From contig JADKKK010000017.1 in assembly GCA_016720545.1 (NCBI GenBank), forward strand, positions 1 to 64,000: DNA of 64,000 bases, in the 5' to 3' direction. A program made the translations under genes and the position numbers. The stretch comes from Myxococcales bacterium. GTDB lineage: Bacteria > Myxococcota_A > Polyangia > Polyangiales > Polyangiaceae. Within the stretch, counting starts at the first letter, position 1; each line of letters opens with the position of its first letter. Under the pieces are notes generated by a model. That model was not told the DNA's origin. It was given only the letters and a program-made list of their open reading frames with translations, and did no database searches. Of this stretch, positions 35,569-43,328 are shown in pieces.

Positions 35569-37014
35569 GTGTCATCACCGTCTAAGAGGGGCGCGTTAGC
35601 GGGGGAGGGACACCCGAGTGACGGTTTCGTCGCTCGGGTGAGCGGTGACGCACGCGTCACCGTCGCGTTGACCGACCCCGCTAGCGCGCACGCCCCTCAG
35701 GCGCCGCAGGCGTCGGTGCGTAAGGGAGGCCGCCAGGCCGAAGCGCGACGCACCTCGGTCAAGATGATCGCACCGCCGACGGTCGACGGAGGTACCGCTT
35801 TCAAGCTCGAGAGGGCGCCGGCGGACCTCTGGCGCGTGGAGCTGCGGGAACTCGTCGCGCTAGTCCGCGGTGGGAAAGCGTTGCCCCCCACCGTGACATT
35901 CACCGACGCCGACGGCGTCATCTTGACCGCCCATCTCCTTCGGGGGAACTCTGGGGCCGTCACCCTCACTTTTGCGGACGGGGCGCAGCTCGAACTCTAC
36001 GGCTGGGGCGGGTTCGCGGTCCTCATCGCGAAAGCGAGCGTCGTTTGGTCGGGCGCCCTCCGCGACTGGATGACCACGTGGTTCGACCGCGCGAGCTGGC
36101 TCCTCGCGGGTTCCCAATGCCCAGATCCCGAAAGCGCCGCGGCCCTCGGATGGCGGACACGGAACCTCGAGCTGTGTGCCGACTTCACCGGGCTTGAGTT
36201 CGTGGAAGGCGACGTCGGGCGCTTCGTTGGCCCTCGCGGAGGAGCGAAGCGCATCGACTCCCACGGCTTCAAGCCTCACGGCTCGGTAGAGACCATCGAG
36301 CTCGGGAAGCGACGCCGGGATGCGCTCTCAATCGGGACCCACGACAAGACCCAGAAGCTTCGCCGCGACAAGCAGCAGCCGGCGCAGTCCGTCTACTCGC
36401 CGACATGGCATCGTCACGGCTGGGATGGCGTGGCCCGGGTGCGCCGTGTCGAAGTGCGGGCCAACGGGCGGGCGCTGCGGCTGCGTGGTGCTCATCCCCC
36501 CGTCACGCTCGACCTGACCAATCCCGCGACGCTCCTCGACGACCGGGCGCTCGGGCAGTTCTGGCGCCACGCCACGCGGCGGCTACGGTTGGTTGGGCCA
36601 GGACGCTTCGGGAACGCAACGGACCTCCGGCACGCTCCCACCGACCCCCGCTGGGTCGACGTCCAAGAGGTGGGTGGGCCCGCACTACCGGGAATTCTCG
36701 TGGTCGACCGCACCGAAGCGCGTCGTCTCGAGGGAGCGGAGCTTCGTCGCCGAGATGGGAGCGCCCTCGTTAAGGCGCTTGCTCGCTCTGTCGGGCGGTC
36801 GCCCGCTCCCGACCTGCAGGCGGGCATCGAGCGCGTCGTAGCGGAGGCCGTAGTTCACCCCGACTTCAAGAACCTCGTCGCCGCGGCACGAGAGCGGCGA
36901 TACGACGTGCTTGGGAGCACCATACAGGCGCCCCCAGCGGGGCAGCCCGGCGCAAGTGCGTTGGCGTGTACGCAAGGCGTGCCACAATGGACGGAGATTT
37001 TCGGGGTAGGGTGA
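35569..37014 (+). CDS. Probable replication initiation protein (Rep_trans-like)
   Basis: A 481-residue protein. The middle part, NLELCADFTGLEF then LSIGTHDKTQKLRRDK and RVRRVEVRANGRALRL, follows the order of the rolling-circle Rep_trans-like initiators found on plasmids and integrative elements (strand with Asp, GTxDK-like loop, R-VEV strand). I do not see an unambiguous catalytic Tyr motif. GTG 35569 has a GAGGGAAG sequence 10 nt upstream. The ATG at 35764 (MIAPPTVDGG) is an alternative that would leave the hairpin region untranslated. It suggests that the island could replicate or was once plasmid-like. Confidence 0.5.
   Translation: MSSPSKRGALAGEGHPSDGFVARVSGDARVTVALTDPASAHAPQAPQASVRKGGRQAEARRTSVKMIAPPTVDGGTAFKLERAPADLWRVELRELVALVRGGKALPPTVTFTDADGVILTAHLLRGNSGAVTLTFADGAQLELYGWGGFAVLIAKASVVWSGALRDWMTTWFDRASWLLAGSQCPDPESAAALGWRTRNLELCADFTGLEFVEGDVGRFVGPRGGAKRIDSHGFKPHGSVETIELGKRRRDALSIGTHDKTQKLRRDKQQPAQSVYSPTWHRHGWDGVARVRRVEVRANGRALRLRGAHPPVTLDLTNPATLLDDRALGQFWRHATRRLRLVGPGRFGNATDLRHAPTDPRWVDVQEVGGPALPGILVVDRTEARRLEGAELRRRDGSALVKALARSVGRSPAPDLQAGIERVVAEAVVHPDFKNLVAAARERRYDVLGSTIQAPPAGQPGASALACTQGVPQWTEIFGVG
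35584..35703. other. Nested inverted repeats upstream of the Rep-like gene
   Basis: An outer pair, GAGGGGCGCGTTAGCGGGG at 35585 and a matching CCCCGCTAGCGCGCACGCCC-TC at about 35676-35698, encloses two smaller hairpins: CACCCGAG...CTCGGGTG (35612-35640) and GGTGACG-CACG-CGTCACC (35644-35661). Such clustered hairpins next to an initiator gene resemble a rolling-circle origin, though no known nick consensus is evident. Confidence 0.5.
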
Positions 37015-37126
37015 CGATGCCGCGACAAGCGACCGACATGCGCTCCGTGGCGGCCTTCGGCGACCCGGGCCTCGTGCTGACCGAAGGCAGCGCGCGCTGC
37101 GGTCGCCGCTCGCGCTCGCGCAAGTG

Positions 37127-38239
37127 TCAGCGCCCCTTCGCGGCCTCCGCCAGCCGCCGCCGGTTTATCGTCGCTTGGGTCGTCCGGGCGGCACCTGGCT
37201 TCACTCCCTTGCCGATGAGCACCCCATCGAGCAAGTCGAGGCAAAGGACCGCCGTCGTGGACCAGTCGGCGCGGGCGGTGCCGACGTGGTCTTGGGGGCG
37301 GTCATTCACGATCGGAATACTCACGTACACGGCGCCCTCGGCTCCGGCCTTGGAGCGCACCCGCTTGATGATTTCCGCGCATTCCTCGTCGGACATCTCG
37401 TAGTCGGGGCTGGCGACGTTGACCCTCGTGCCATCCTTGACGGGTCGGAGATCGGTCTCCTTCTCCGAGAAGCGCGGGAAGCACACGCCCCGCGACGCTC
37501 CGGTCTGGGGATCCACGCGCTCCTCAAGCTGTCGCATCGCCGAGCAGTCCGAGGGCTCGAGCGGCAGAAGGAGCGCCAGCCGCTCGGTCGCCGCGCCCGA
37601 GGAGACGAGCCACGGGCGCGTCGGCGCCTGGAGCGATGGCGCCCACCGCGTCGGCCCGAGCCTCTTCGCCCCGAGGCGTTCGCGCAGGTACACACCGTCC
37701 TCTGGCCTCGACCAAGCCGCAAGGGCCGTGAAGTCGTGGAAGGGCTCCCCCTTGCTCCAAGGCGACCAGGTTCCGAGGTGGGCCTCGCCACGCACCTTGC
37801 CGAGGTGGGCGCCCAGCTTGGACGTGAAGTCGCTTGGGTAGTGTCCGACCCTCGCGAAGATCATGTGCAGCTTGATGGCCGCATCCATGAGCTTCTTGTC
37901 GCGGAGCGGTTTCGTGATGTCCGTCGATGCTTCGCCCGCCGCGAGCAGCTCCGAGACCCCGGTGAGGAAGAGGTTCAAGTCCGCTCTCGGGCCACTCCAA
38001 ACGGCCCCGTAAGCCTTGTCGGCGCCGAGCTTGGCCTCAAGGTCCGGAACGTCGGCAGCCCCGTCCGCGACGGGCGGCGCGGGCTCTGGGGGAAGCGCCG
38101 CCCGCGTCGACGCGCTCGGGGACACCGCCGCGGTGGGGCCTGAACCAGCGTCCGCACCGAAGCTCGGGTCGCCCTTGCGCCGGCACGAGGAGACGGAAAG
38201 GACGAGAAAACCAGCGACCAGGAGCGAATTCTTGAGCAT
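37127..38239 (-). CDS. Lipoprotein of unknown function
   Basis: A 370-residue lipoprotein with signal VLSVSSCRRK at about residue 20. After an Ala/Pro linker, a mostly helical, charged domain follows with no recognised family. Segments include GVYLRERLGAKRLGPTRWAP, DCSAMRQLEERVDPQTGASR and a C-terminal VNVASPDYEMSDEECAEIIK. The start at MLKNSLLVAGF fits the signal. It points away from the XRE gene. Located inside the island, it is accessory. Confidence 0.65.
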   Translation of the reverse strand: MLKNSLLVAGFLVLSVSSCRRKGDPSFGADAGSGPTAAVSPSASTRAALPPEPAPPVADGAADVPDLEAKLGADKAYGAVWSGPRADLNLFLTGVSELLAAGEASTDITKPLRDKKLMDAAIKLHMIFARVGHYPSDFTSKLGAHLGKVRGEAHLGTWSPWSKGEPFHDFTALAAWSRPEDGVYLRERLGAKRLGPTRWAPSLQAPTRPWLVSSGAATERLALLLPLEPSDCSAMRQLEERVDPQTGASRGVCFPRFSEKETDLRPVKDGTRVNVASPDYEMSDEECAEIIKRVRSKAGAEGAVYVSIPIVNDRPQDHVGTARADWSTTAVLCLDLLDGVLIGKGVKPGAARTTQATINRRRLAEAAKGR

Positions 38240-38289
38240 CGGATGACCCCTCTTCTCGAACACACCACAGCGATCAGTCTAATATACTG

Positions 38290-38309
38290 GAGTCCACCAT
38301 CCTGGACTC
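38290..38309. promoter_or_regulatory. Inverted repeat upstream of the XRE gene
   Basis: GAGTCCA (38290-38296) and TGGACTC (38303-38309) form a perfect 7-bp inverted repeat with a 6-bp spacer. It sits in the divergent promoter region between the lipoprotein and the XRE regulator, next to a TAATATACT sequence. This is a good candidate for the XRE operator. Confidence 0.6.
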
Positions 38310-38325
38310 TTCCTAGCGTCAGGGG

Positions 38326-38574
38326 GTGGAGTCGGACGCCTTGCGAGCTGTGGTCGCGGAGAACATCCGCGGAGCCGCGAGGCGCAAGAAGGTCACGCTG
38401 AACGCGCTCGCCGACTTCGCGACGGTTTCGCGCGCCCAGATGTTCAACGTGCTCGCCGGCACATCGAGCCCGACGACGGACTGGCTCGCGAAGGTGGCGA
38501 CGGCGCTCGAGGTTGAGCCGTGGCAGCTCCTCGCGCCGCGCTTCTTCAAGAAGCGTGCTCCCTCCCCCGAGTGA
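38326..38574 (+). CDS. XRE-family HTH regulator
   Basis: An 82-residue DNA-binding protein made almost only of a helix-turn-helix: IRGAARRKKVTLNALADFAT, VSRAQMFNVLAGTSSPTTDW, LAKVATALEVEPWQLL. GTG start. It lies 17 bp past an inverted repeat that is likely its own operator. Single-domain XRE proteins commonly control island functions and may serve as antitoxins. No toxin is apparent beside it. Confidence 0.85.
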   Translation: MESDALRAVVAENIRGAARRKKVTLNALADFATVSRAQMFNVLAGTSSPTTDWLAKVATALEVEPWQLLAPRFFKKRAPSPE

Positions 38575-38601
38575 GCTGGCTCTAGAGCCGCGCCCCACGG
38601 T

Positions 38602-38781
38602 CTAGAGCACCCGGGTCCATCGCTTCGGCGGCGTCTCCGACTCGCGCACGATGGCCTCGTCGAGCTCGAGAACGACCAGGGCGAGCTCTTCGAGGTCCCC
38701 GGCGTTTGCGCGCTCTTCGATGGCCTTCGTGGCAAGGCGCAAGGCGGTGGTGAGGAGCTTGTCGGTGCGGCTTCGCGGCAT
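38602..38781 (-). CDS. Small protein of unknown function
   Basis: A 59-residue predicted protein, charged and helical: SRTDKLLTTALRLATKAIEE, then LEELALVVLELDEAIV. It is antisense to nothing and convergent with the XRE gene, with a 27-bp gap. I do not recognise a family. The ATG at 38781 is preferred over an upstream ATG at 38808. Confidence 0.4.
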   Translation of the reverse strand: MPRSRTDKLLTTALRLATKAIEERANAGDLEELALVVLELDEAIVRESETPPKRWTRVL

Positions 38782-38939
38782 CGCGCTACCGTCACCATCC
38801 CTGGCCACCGGACCAGGCCCGGGTCGCGATCTTGCGCCGTGCCGCGGAGGTTGCCTCTTCGCGTCGAAGGTGCGTGACGCGGTTGGCCGTGCGTCGTCTG
38901 CGAAAAGTGGAACCGAGACGCTCGTCTCAGGAACAGATC

Positions 38940-39713
38940 ATGGTGACGATCGCTCCCATGGCCCAAGGACAACGCGAGAAGGTGATCGGCTACACGAGGG
39001 TAAGCACCGAGGGGCAGGCCGACGGCGGTGTGTCGCTCGAGGCGCAGCGCGAGAAGCTCAAGGCGTACGCGATCGCCCTCGACTTGGAGCTCGTCGAGAT
39101 CATCGAGGACGCGGGCTACTCCGCGAAGAGTCTGAAGCGGCCGGGGCTTCAGCGCGCCCTTGAGCACCTCGCGGAGGGACGTGCGACCTGCCTGCTCGTG
39201 ACCAAGCTCGATCGCCTGACCCGCTCGGTTCGCGATCTTGGCGACCTCGTCGAGCGTTACTTCGGGACGACGTTCTCGCTGCTCTCCGTCGGCGATGCGA
39301 TCGACACGAGGACGGCCGCCGGGCGCCTCGTCCTCAACGTGCTCACGTCGGTCGCGCAGTGGGAGCGCGAGGCCACGGGCGAGCGCACGCGCGAGGCGCT
39401 GGCGCACCTCAAGGGCGAGGGCGTGCGACTTGGGCCCCCGGCGCTCGGGTGGCGTCGCGGTGAAGAGCGCGACGCCGCCGGCCGGCTCGCCGTGGTCGAC
39501 GTGGACGAGGAGCGCGTGACCGTGGCTCGGATCGGGGAGCTGCGCTCGCAAGGGTTGTCGCTCCGCGGGATCGTCGCCCGACTGAGCGAGGAGGGACGCC
39601 GCACGAAGCGCGGCGGCCGGTGGCAGCCGGTCACGGTGATGAGGGTGCTGCGCCGTCACGCGCCTGCGGCTGCGCCTCCGCGCGCCACCACAATTGTCGT
39701 GTCATGTAGATAG
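38940..39713 (+). CDS. Serine recombinase (resolvase/invertase family)
   Basis: A 257-residue site-specific recombinase. The catalytic N-terminal domain begins VIGYTRVSTEGQADGGVSLE with the nucleophile Ser in TRVS. LLVTKLDRLTRSVRDLGDLV holds the conserved Arg residues, and the long E-helix is TSVAQWEREATGERTREALA. The C-terminal HTH follows (IGELRSQGLSLRGIVARLSE). It is shorter than large serine integrases (over 450 residues), so it is probably a resolvase/invertase. ATG 38940 has CAGGAA upstream. It is the only intact recombinase in the island. Confidence 0.9.
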   Translation: MVTIAPMAQGQREKVIGYTRVSTEGQADGGVSLEAQREKLKAYAIALDLELVEIIEDAGYSAKSLKRPGLQRALEHLAEGRATCLLVTKLDRLTRSVRDLGDLVERYFGTTFSLLSVGDAIDTRTAAGRLVLNVLTSVAQWEREATGERTREALAHLKGEGVRLGPPALGWRRGEERDAAGRLAVVDVDEERVTVARIGELRSQGLSLRGIVARLSEEGRRTKRGGRWQPVTVMRVLRRHAPAAAPPRATTIVVSCR

Positions 39714-39730
39714 GACCAAGGAACCACCCC

Positions 39731-40204
39731 ATGACCCCGTCGCGCTACCCCCCGAACTTCAGCCAGTCGATCCACCCAAGGAAGCTCGCGGAGCTCCCGC
39801 CCTTCGCAACATACGAGGGCACGGCTCCAGATCTCCTTCACCTGCGCGGCCTCCTCATTCGGACGACCGACATCGAGAGCGTGGTGTATGTGGGCGAGCG
39901 CGAGCAGGTGTGGGTCGAACGTCCGGACGGCTCCCGCTGGCGCCCGTGGGCCGGCGTCTGGATCACCGAGCTCGGGCCGGATGGCGAGCTGGTCGTGCGG
40001 AAGGCTAAGCACGAGCCGCTCCCCGTGTTCGGCCCCCGCGCGATGAACACGTACGATCTGCAGCTCGAGGGGTGGAACGACTCCGAGCTCGCGAAGAGCG
40101 CCAAGGAACTCGGGATCGACTACGAGCCCGATCGCGTCGGCAAGTCCGACCTCCGGCGCGAGGTGTACGACCGCGTGATTGACCTGCTCGCCACCTACGA
40201 CTGA
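39731..40204 (+). CDS. Hypothetical protein with SAP-like C-terminus
   Basis: A 157-residue protein 18 bp after the recombinase. The N-terminal 100 residues are unrecognised. The last 45 residues read LEGWNDSELAKSAKELGI then KSDLRREVYDRVIDLL, which resembles the SAP or Rho-N-like nucleic-acid binding helix-extended-loop-helix. It could be a DNA-binding partner of the recombinase. It is probably cotranscribed. Confidence 0.6.
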   Translation: MTPSRYPPNFSQSIHPRKLAELPPFATYEGTAPDLLHLRGLLIRTTDIESVVYVGEREQVWVERPDGSRWRPWAGVWITELGPDGELVVRKAKHEPLPVFGPRAMNTYDLQLEGWNDSELAKSAKELGIDYEPDRVGKSDLRREVYDRVIDLLATYD

Positions 40205-40342
40205 GCGAGCGTGAGCGAGCGCGCTCGGGCGCGTGGTCAGTCGGAAAAATGTGATCAATGGAGGAGCGCCTCGGGCGGCAAGAGGTGACGTTCCGATCTG
40301 ACGGACAGACCTCCGACGCCCGGAGGCACCGTGGGAGCGAAC

Positions 40343-40921
40343 ATGAGCACCACCGAGAACGCGAAGCGACCCGGCACGACGAAGACGAAGCAGAGCAACA
40401 CGACCGCGGCTGGCTCCCCCAAGCCCGAGGTCGCGTCGCTCGACACGCCCGCGCATCTGGAGGCCGCGCCCGCCTCGCCGCCCGGCCAGCCGCAGGCCCC
40501 CAAGAGGAAGGCAACCTACGAGGAGCGGATGCGTCGCCTCCCGCCCATCGTCCAGGTGCGCCGGAAGCTTCAGAGCACCATCACGAGGTTCGCGAACCTC
40601 GCCGTCGAGGTCCGGGCGTGGAGGAATGCGCCCGACCTGAGCGAGGCCGCGACCAGGGTCGAGGCGAGCCTAGCCGGAATGCTCGCCGAGGCGATGACCA
40701 CGTCCGACGCCTTTCAGCCCGACAAGGAGCGTGCGGCGTCGCGCCCACTCCCTGTCGGAGCGCGGGTGGCCCTTCGTGAGAAGTTCGGCGCCAGGTACGA
40801 GGGGGTGGTCGACCCCGAGGAGCGCGCTAGCCTGGAGGTGGTCGCCACGACGCGTGGTCATGTCTCCGTGAAGACCGCGACGGGGCTCCGGCTTGTACTG
40901 GCGCGCGGCCACGTCGCGTGA
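40343..40921 (+). CDS. Hypothetical protein with a disordered N-terminus
   Basis: A 192-residue protein. Residues 1-60 are Pro/Thr/Ala/Lys-rich and likely disordered. A helical middle (YEERMRRLPPIVQVRRKLQS) precedes a basic beta-rich end with LPVGARVALREKFGARYEGV and HVSVKTATGLRLVLARGHV, possibly a small KOW/SH3-like fold. I do not recognise a family. It lies in the accessory island after the recombinase. Confidence 0.5.
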   Translation: MSTTENAKRPGTTKTKQSNTTAAGSPKPEVASLDTPAHLEAAPASPPGQPQAPKRKATYEERMRRLPPIVQVRRKLQSTITRFANLAVEVRAWRNAPDLSEAATRVEASLAGMLAEAMTTSDAFQPDKERAASRPLPVGARVALREKFGARYEGVVDPEERASLEVVATTRGHVSVKTATGLRLVLARGHVA

Positions 40922-41102
40922 TCGCATCGGAGCCGGCGCGTTCCCGTTCATCTTGGGTGGGACCGTGACCTCCGTCTCGAGGGAGCTCTCCGGGCCTGGC
41001 GGAGCGCCTTCGCGTACAGCGGACGGAGCGAGAATCGCCCAGGCGCCACGAGGCGCACCGGGATGCGGTCGAGATGGCTTTCAAAGTAACGGAAACGTGA
41101 TG

Positions 41103-41121
41103 GATTTGCAAAATGCGAATC
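41103..41121. promoter_or_regulatory. Dyad upstream of the HTH/nucleotidyltransferase pair
   Basis: GATTTGCA-AAA-TGCGAATC, an 8-bp inverted repeat with one mismatch, 30 bp before the HTH gene's start. It is a candidate autoregulatory operator. Its surroundings are AT-richer than the rest of the island. Confidence 0.55.
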
Positions 41122-41150
41122 ATGCGCTAGCCTCACGGAGAGGCTACGCC

Positions 41151-41690
41151 ATGGATCTCCGTCTCAAGCCCCAAGACGTCGTCGTCGCCCTGAAGCTCGT
41201 CGCCCTCTCCGCGGCCGTCGCCTCGCCATGGACGCAGCCCGAGCTCGCGCGGTCGCTCCACTTGAGCGCGAGCGAGGTGAACCACGGTCTCAAGCGGCTC
41301 GCGGCGTGTCACCTCTTCAACCCCCGCGAGCGGCGGATCATCCGCAGCGGCCTCCAAGAGTTCCTCGTGTCGGGCCTGCGGTATGTCTTTCCGGCGCAGC
41401 TCGGGCTCTTCGGCGAGGGAATGCCGACCTCGCTCGGTGCCTCCGTTCTGGCCGAGAGGCTCAGGCTCGGTGAGGACGACCAAGTCGTGTGGCCCCTCGC
41501 TCCCGGTGCGGGCGACGGGGCCCACGTGCGCGGCCGCCTGCTCGCGCCCCTCTACCGGAGCGTGCCTCTCGCCGCGGCGGACGATCCGGTGCTGCACGAG
41601 TACCTCGCGCTCGTGGACGCACTCCGGGTCGGCCGTGCGCGAGAGCGCGCAATGGCCAAGGACGAGCTCGTGAAGCGGCTCGCCTCGTGA
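41151..41690 (+). CDS. Winged-HTH partner of a nucleotidyltransferase (antitoxin-type)
   Basis: A 179-residue DNA-binding protein. The HTH is in residues 10-70 (VVALKLVALSAAVASPWTQP then LARSLHLSASEVNHGLKRLA). A conserved middle (LQEFLVSGLRYVFPAQLGLF) and a C-terminal part with PLYRSVPLAAADDPVLHEYL follow. The same family is commonly followed by an AbiEii-like nucleotidyltransferase, as here, where the stop overlaps the next GTG by 4 bp. Hence it probably acts as antitoxin and repressor. GGAGAGG lies 6 nt before the ATG. A truncated copy lies at 42819-43043. Confidence 0.75.
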   Translation: MDLRLKPQDVVVALKLVALSAAVASPWTQPELARSLHLSASEVNHGLKRLAACHLFNPRERRIIRSGLQEFLVSGLRYVFPAQLGLFGEGMPTSLGASVLAERLRLGEDDQVVWPLAPGAGDGAHVRGRLLAPLYRSVPLAAADDPVLHEYLALVDALRVGRARERAMAKDELVKRLAS

Positions 41691-42379
41691 GCACGGCTCG
41701 GAGGAGCGCGCGCGAAGCCATCGCGGCGGTGGCTCGCGCGCTCGCAGGCGAGACCCCGTCGGTCGTGTTCGTGGGTGGAACGGTCACGGCGCTCTACCCG
41801 CTCGAGGGCGGCGTGGAGGTGAGGCCCACGGTCGACGTGGACTGCGTGGTCGACGTCGCGACGACCGCCGAGTACTACGCGTTCGTCGGCAGGCTCCGCA
41901 CGCGCGGTTTCCGCGAGTGCACCGACGACAACGCGCCGCTGTGCCGCCTCGTGCTCGCGGACGTTCGGGTCGATGTGGTCGCGACCTCGGACACCGGGCT
42001 CGGCCCGACCAATCGCTGGTACCGCGACGCCGTCGCCGAGGCCGCGTCGCACTCGCTCGCCGACATCGAAGTCCGCGCCATCACTCCCGTCTACTTCGTC
42101 GCCACGAAGCTCGAGGCGTTCCGAGGGCGCGGCGGTGGGGACTACCAGGCGAGCCACGATCTCGAGGACACCCTCTCGGTGCTCGCTGGGCTGCCTCTGC
42201 TACGCGAGGAGCTCCACACGTCCGGCTCCCGCGTGGCAAGCGCTGTCCGAAGCGAGCTCGTCGGACTGCGAGCCGTCGAGGCGTTCATCGACGCGGTCCC
42301 CGGGCACTTCGAGGGCGACCGCGCGGGGCAAGCGCGCGCGGACCTCGTCCTCGAGTGGCTCAGCTCGCTCCGCGCCTGA
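41687..42379 (+). CDS. AbiEii-like nucleotidyltransferase (toxin-type)
   Basis: A 230-residue nucleotidyltransferase-fold protein. The motif VVFVGGTVTALYPLEGGVEV is followed by the DxD metal site RPTVDVDCVVDVA and a third Asp region VRVDVVATSDTGLGPTNRW. ITPVYFVATKLEAFRGRGGG and a Lys in ATKLEA are typical of the AbiEii/MenT-like group that inactivates tRNA or other targets by nucleotide addition. The GTG overlaps its HTH partner by 4 bp. It forms a type IV-like toxin-antitoxin pair at the right end of the island. Confidence 0.75.
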   Translation: MSTARRSAREAIAAVARALAGETPSVVFVGGTVTALYPLEGGVEVRPTVDVDCVVDVATTAEYYAFVGRLRTRGFRECTDDNAPLCRLVLADVRVDVVATSDTGLGPTNRWYRDAVAEAASHSLADIEVRAITPVYFVATKLEAFRGRGGGDYQASHDLEDTLSVLAGLPLLREELHTSGSRVASAVRSELVGLRAVEAFIDAVPGHFEGDRAGQARADLVLEWLSSLRA

Positions 42380-42574
42380 CCGGCCCCGATCCGCGAGGGC
42401 CGAGGGCGCGCCTCGGCGGGAGCGTCCTCCCCACCTGCGCCACGATCCTCCCCACCAGCCTCCCCACCTGAACCGAAACGCGACGTAACGAGTGGAACGC
42501 TCAGGTCACGCCGATCGCAGTAAATCCAGGGGTTTCGTAACGCCCGCGCACGCTCCGAAGCGCGCTCGCGGCCT

Positions 42575-42618
42575 TTGACACGGTAGGGGTCGTTGGTTCA
42601 ATCCCAATCGCGCCTACA
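42575..42618 (+). repeat. Right attachment repeat (attR): displaced tRNA-Val 3' end
   Basis: 44 bp identical to 30638-30681: from the anticodon loop to the 3' end of tRNA-Val plus CA. Without the 5' half it cannot fold as a tRNA. It marks the right border of the island and the original end of the chromosomal tRNA. Confidence 0.9.
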
Positions 42619-42647
42619 GAATAGACCGAGAAAGCTCGGCAAATAAG

Positions 42648-42682
42648 CGGGTTGAGAGCTTCATGCCTCAGCCCGTTTTCGT
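42648..42682 (+). terminator. Terminator after the displaced tRNA 3' end
   Basis: CGGGTTGAG (42648-42656) pairs with CTCAGCCCG (42667-42675) with one G-U pair, followed by TTTTCGTTT. It is the likely original terminator of the tRNA-Val transcription unit, and it resembles the hairpin now following the intact tRNA. A second small hairpin (CCGAG-AAAG-CTCGG) lies at 42626-42639. Confidence 0.65.
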
Positions 42683-42818
42683 TTCCTCCCCACGGGCGCG
42701 GCGTTCCTCCCCACCTCCCTCCCCACCTGGCGCCGCGCTGCCCGAGAGCGGGGCGGGGCGGACGTCGAAGAGGCGGATGACCTTGGCGGCGCCTCGCGCT
42801 GCTCGGTGGCGTTGACGG

Positions 42819-43043
42819 GACGTCGTCGTCGCCCTGAAGCTCGTCGCCCTCTCCGCGGCCGTCGCCTCGCCATGGACGCAACCCGAGCCCGCGCGGGCGC
42901 TTCACCTGAGCGCGAGCGAGGTGAACCACGGTCTCAAGCGGCTCGCGGCGTGTCACCTCTTCAACCCCCGCGAGCGGCGGCTCATCCGCAGCGGCCTCCA
43001 AGAGTTCCTCGTGCCGGGCTTGCGGTACGTCTTTCCGGCGCAG
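42819..43043 (+). pseudogene. Truncated second copy of the HTH antitoxin-type gene
   Basis: About 225 bp closely matching 41175-41399. It encodes VVVALKLVALSAAVASPWTQ and on to LRYVFPAQ, with substitutions such as ELARS to EPARA and VSGL to VPGL. It lacks the N-terminal start codons and everything after YVFPAQ, and no toxin gene follows. It lies outside the right att repeat, so it probably remains from an earlier element at this same site. Confidence 0.8.
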
Positions 43044-43144
43044 AGCGCGCCGAGTGGTGGGCCGGCGGCTCCGGCCTCCCCACCATCCCGCCATGCAGGA
43101 CCAGGCCCTCCAGCCGTCTGATTGGGCCCGGTCGGAGCCTCGGC

Positions 43145-43321
43145 TCACCGGCCCCTCGCCAGGCGAACGATCGCGTCCTCGATCTCCGCCACGGCTTTGT
43201 CCGCCACGTGCTCGCGAGACCACGCCTGGCCGCCCCGGCCGATCTCCAGGTACTCTTCGGGCGAGTCGAGAAGGCCCTCGATGGCAGTCACGACGTCCTG
43301 CACTCCGAGGACGTCGATCAT
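43145..43321 (-). pseudogene. 58-codon gene fragment, possibly a glycosyltransferase C-terminus
   Basis: An open frame that reads MIDVLGVQDVVTAIEGLLDS, then EEYLEIGRGGQAWSREHVAD and a helical end IEDAIVRLARG. The pattern (VAxAIxxLLDxPExxxxxGxxGxxWxREH) is like the C-terminus of GT4-type glycosyltransferases, but nothing upstream continues it. It may be a 3' stump left by recombination next to the island. Confidence 0.4.
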
Positions 43322-43328
43322 CGCAAGG

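Larger units (their letters stand above)
42426..42729 (+). repeat. Cluster of CCTCCCCAC direct repeats around attR
   Basis: CCTCCCCACCTG or a one- to three-base variant occurs at 42426, 42447, 42459, 42685, 42706 and 42718, with one more at 43075 (CCTCCCCACCAT). Three copies lie left of the att repeat and three just right of it. The arrangement resembles integrase arm-type binding sites, but the left att has none that I can find. The region 42380-43144 holds no intact gene. Confidence 0.7.

Noticed and set aside
35760..37014. A transposase or relaxase identity for the Rep-like protein
   Set aside because: No DDE triad or MOB motif can be found; the order of strands matches Rep_trans-like initiators better, although still not firmly.
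38940..39713. The serine recombinase as the integrase for the tRNA-Val island
   Set aside because: Integration into a tRNA 3' end with a 44-bp direct repeat is the habit of tyrosine integrases, and a decayed one lies at the left end. This serine enzyme has the size of a resolvase, so I did not assign integration to it.
42501..43223. A 240-codon minus-strand frame over the att region
   Set aside because: It runs antisense through the truncated HTH copy and the att repeat. Its composition is low-complexity and it resembles no family.
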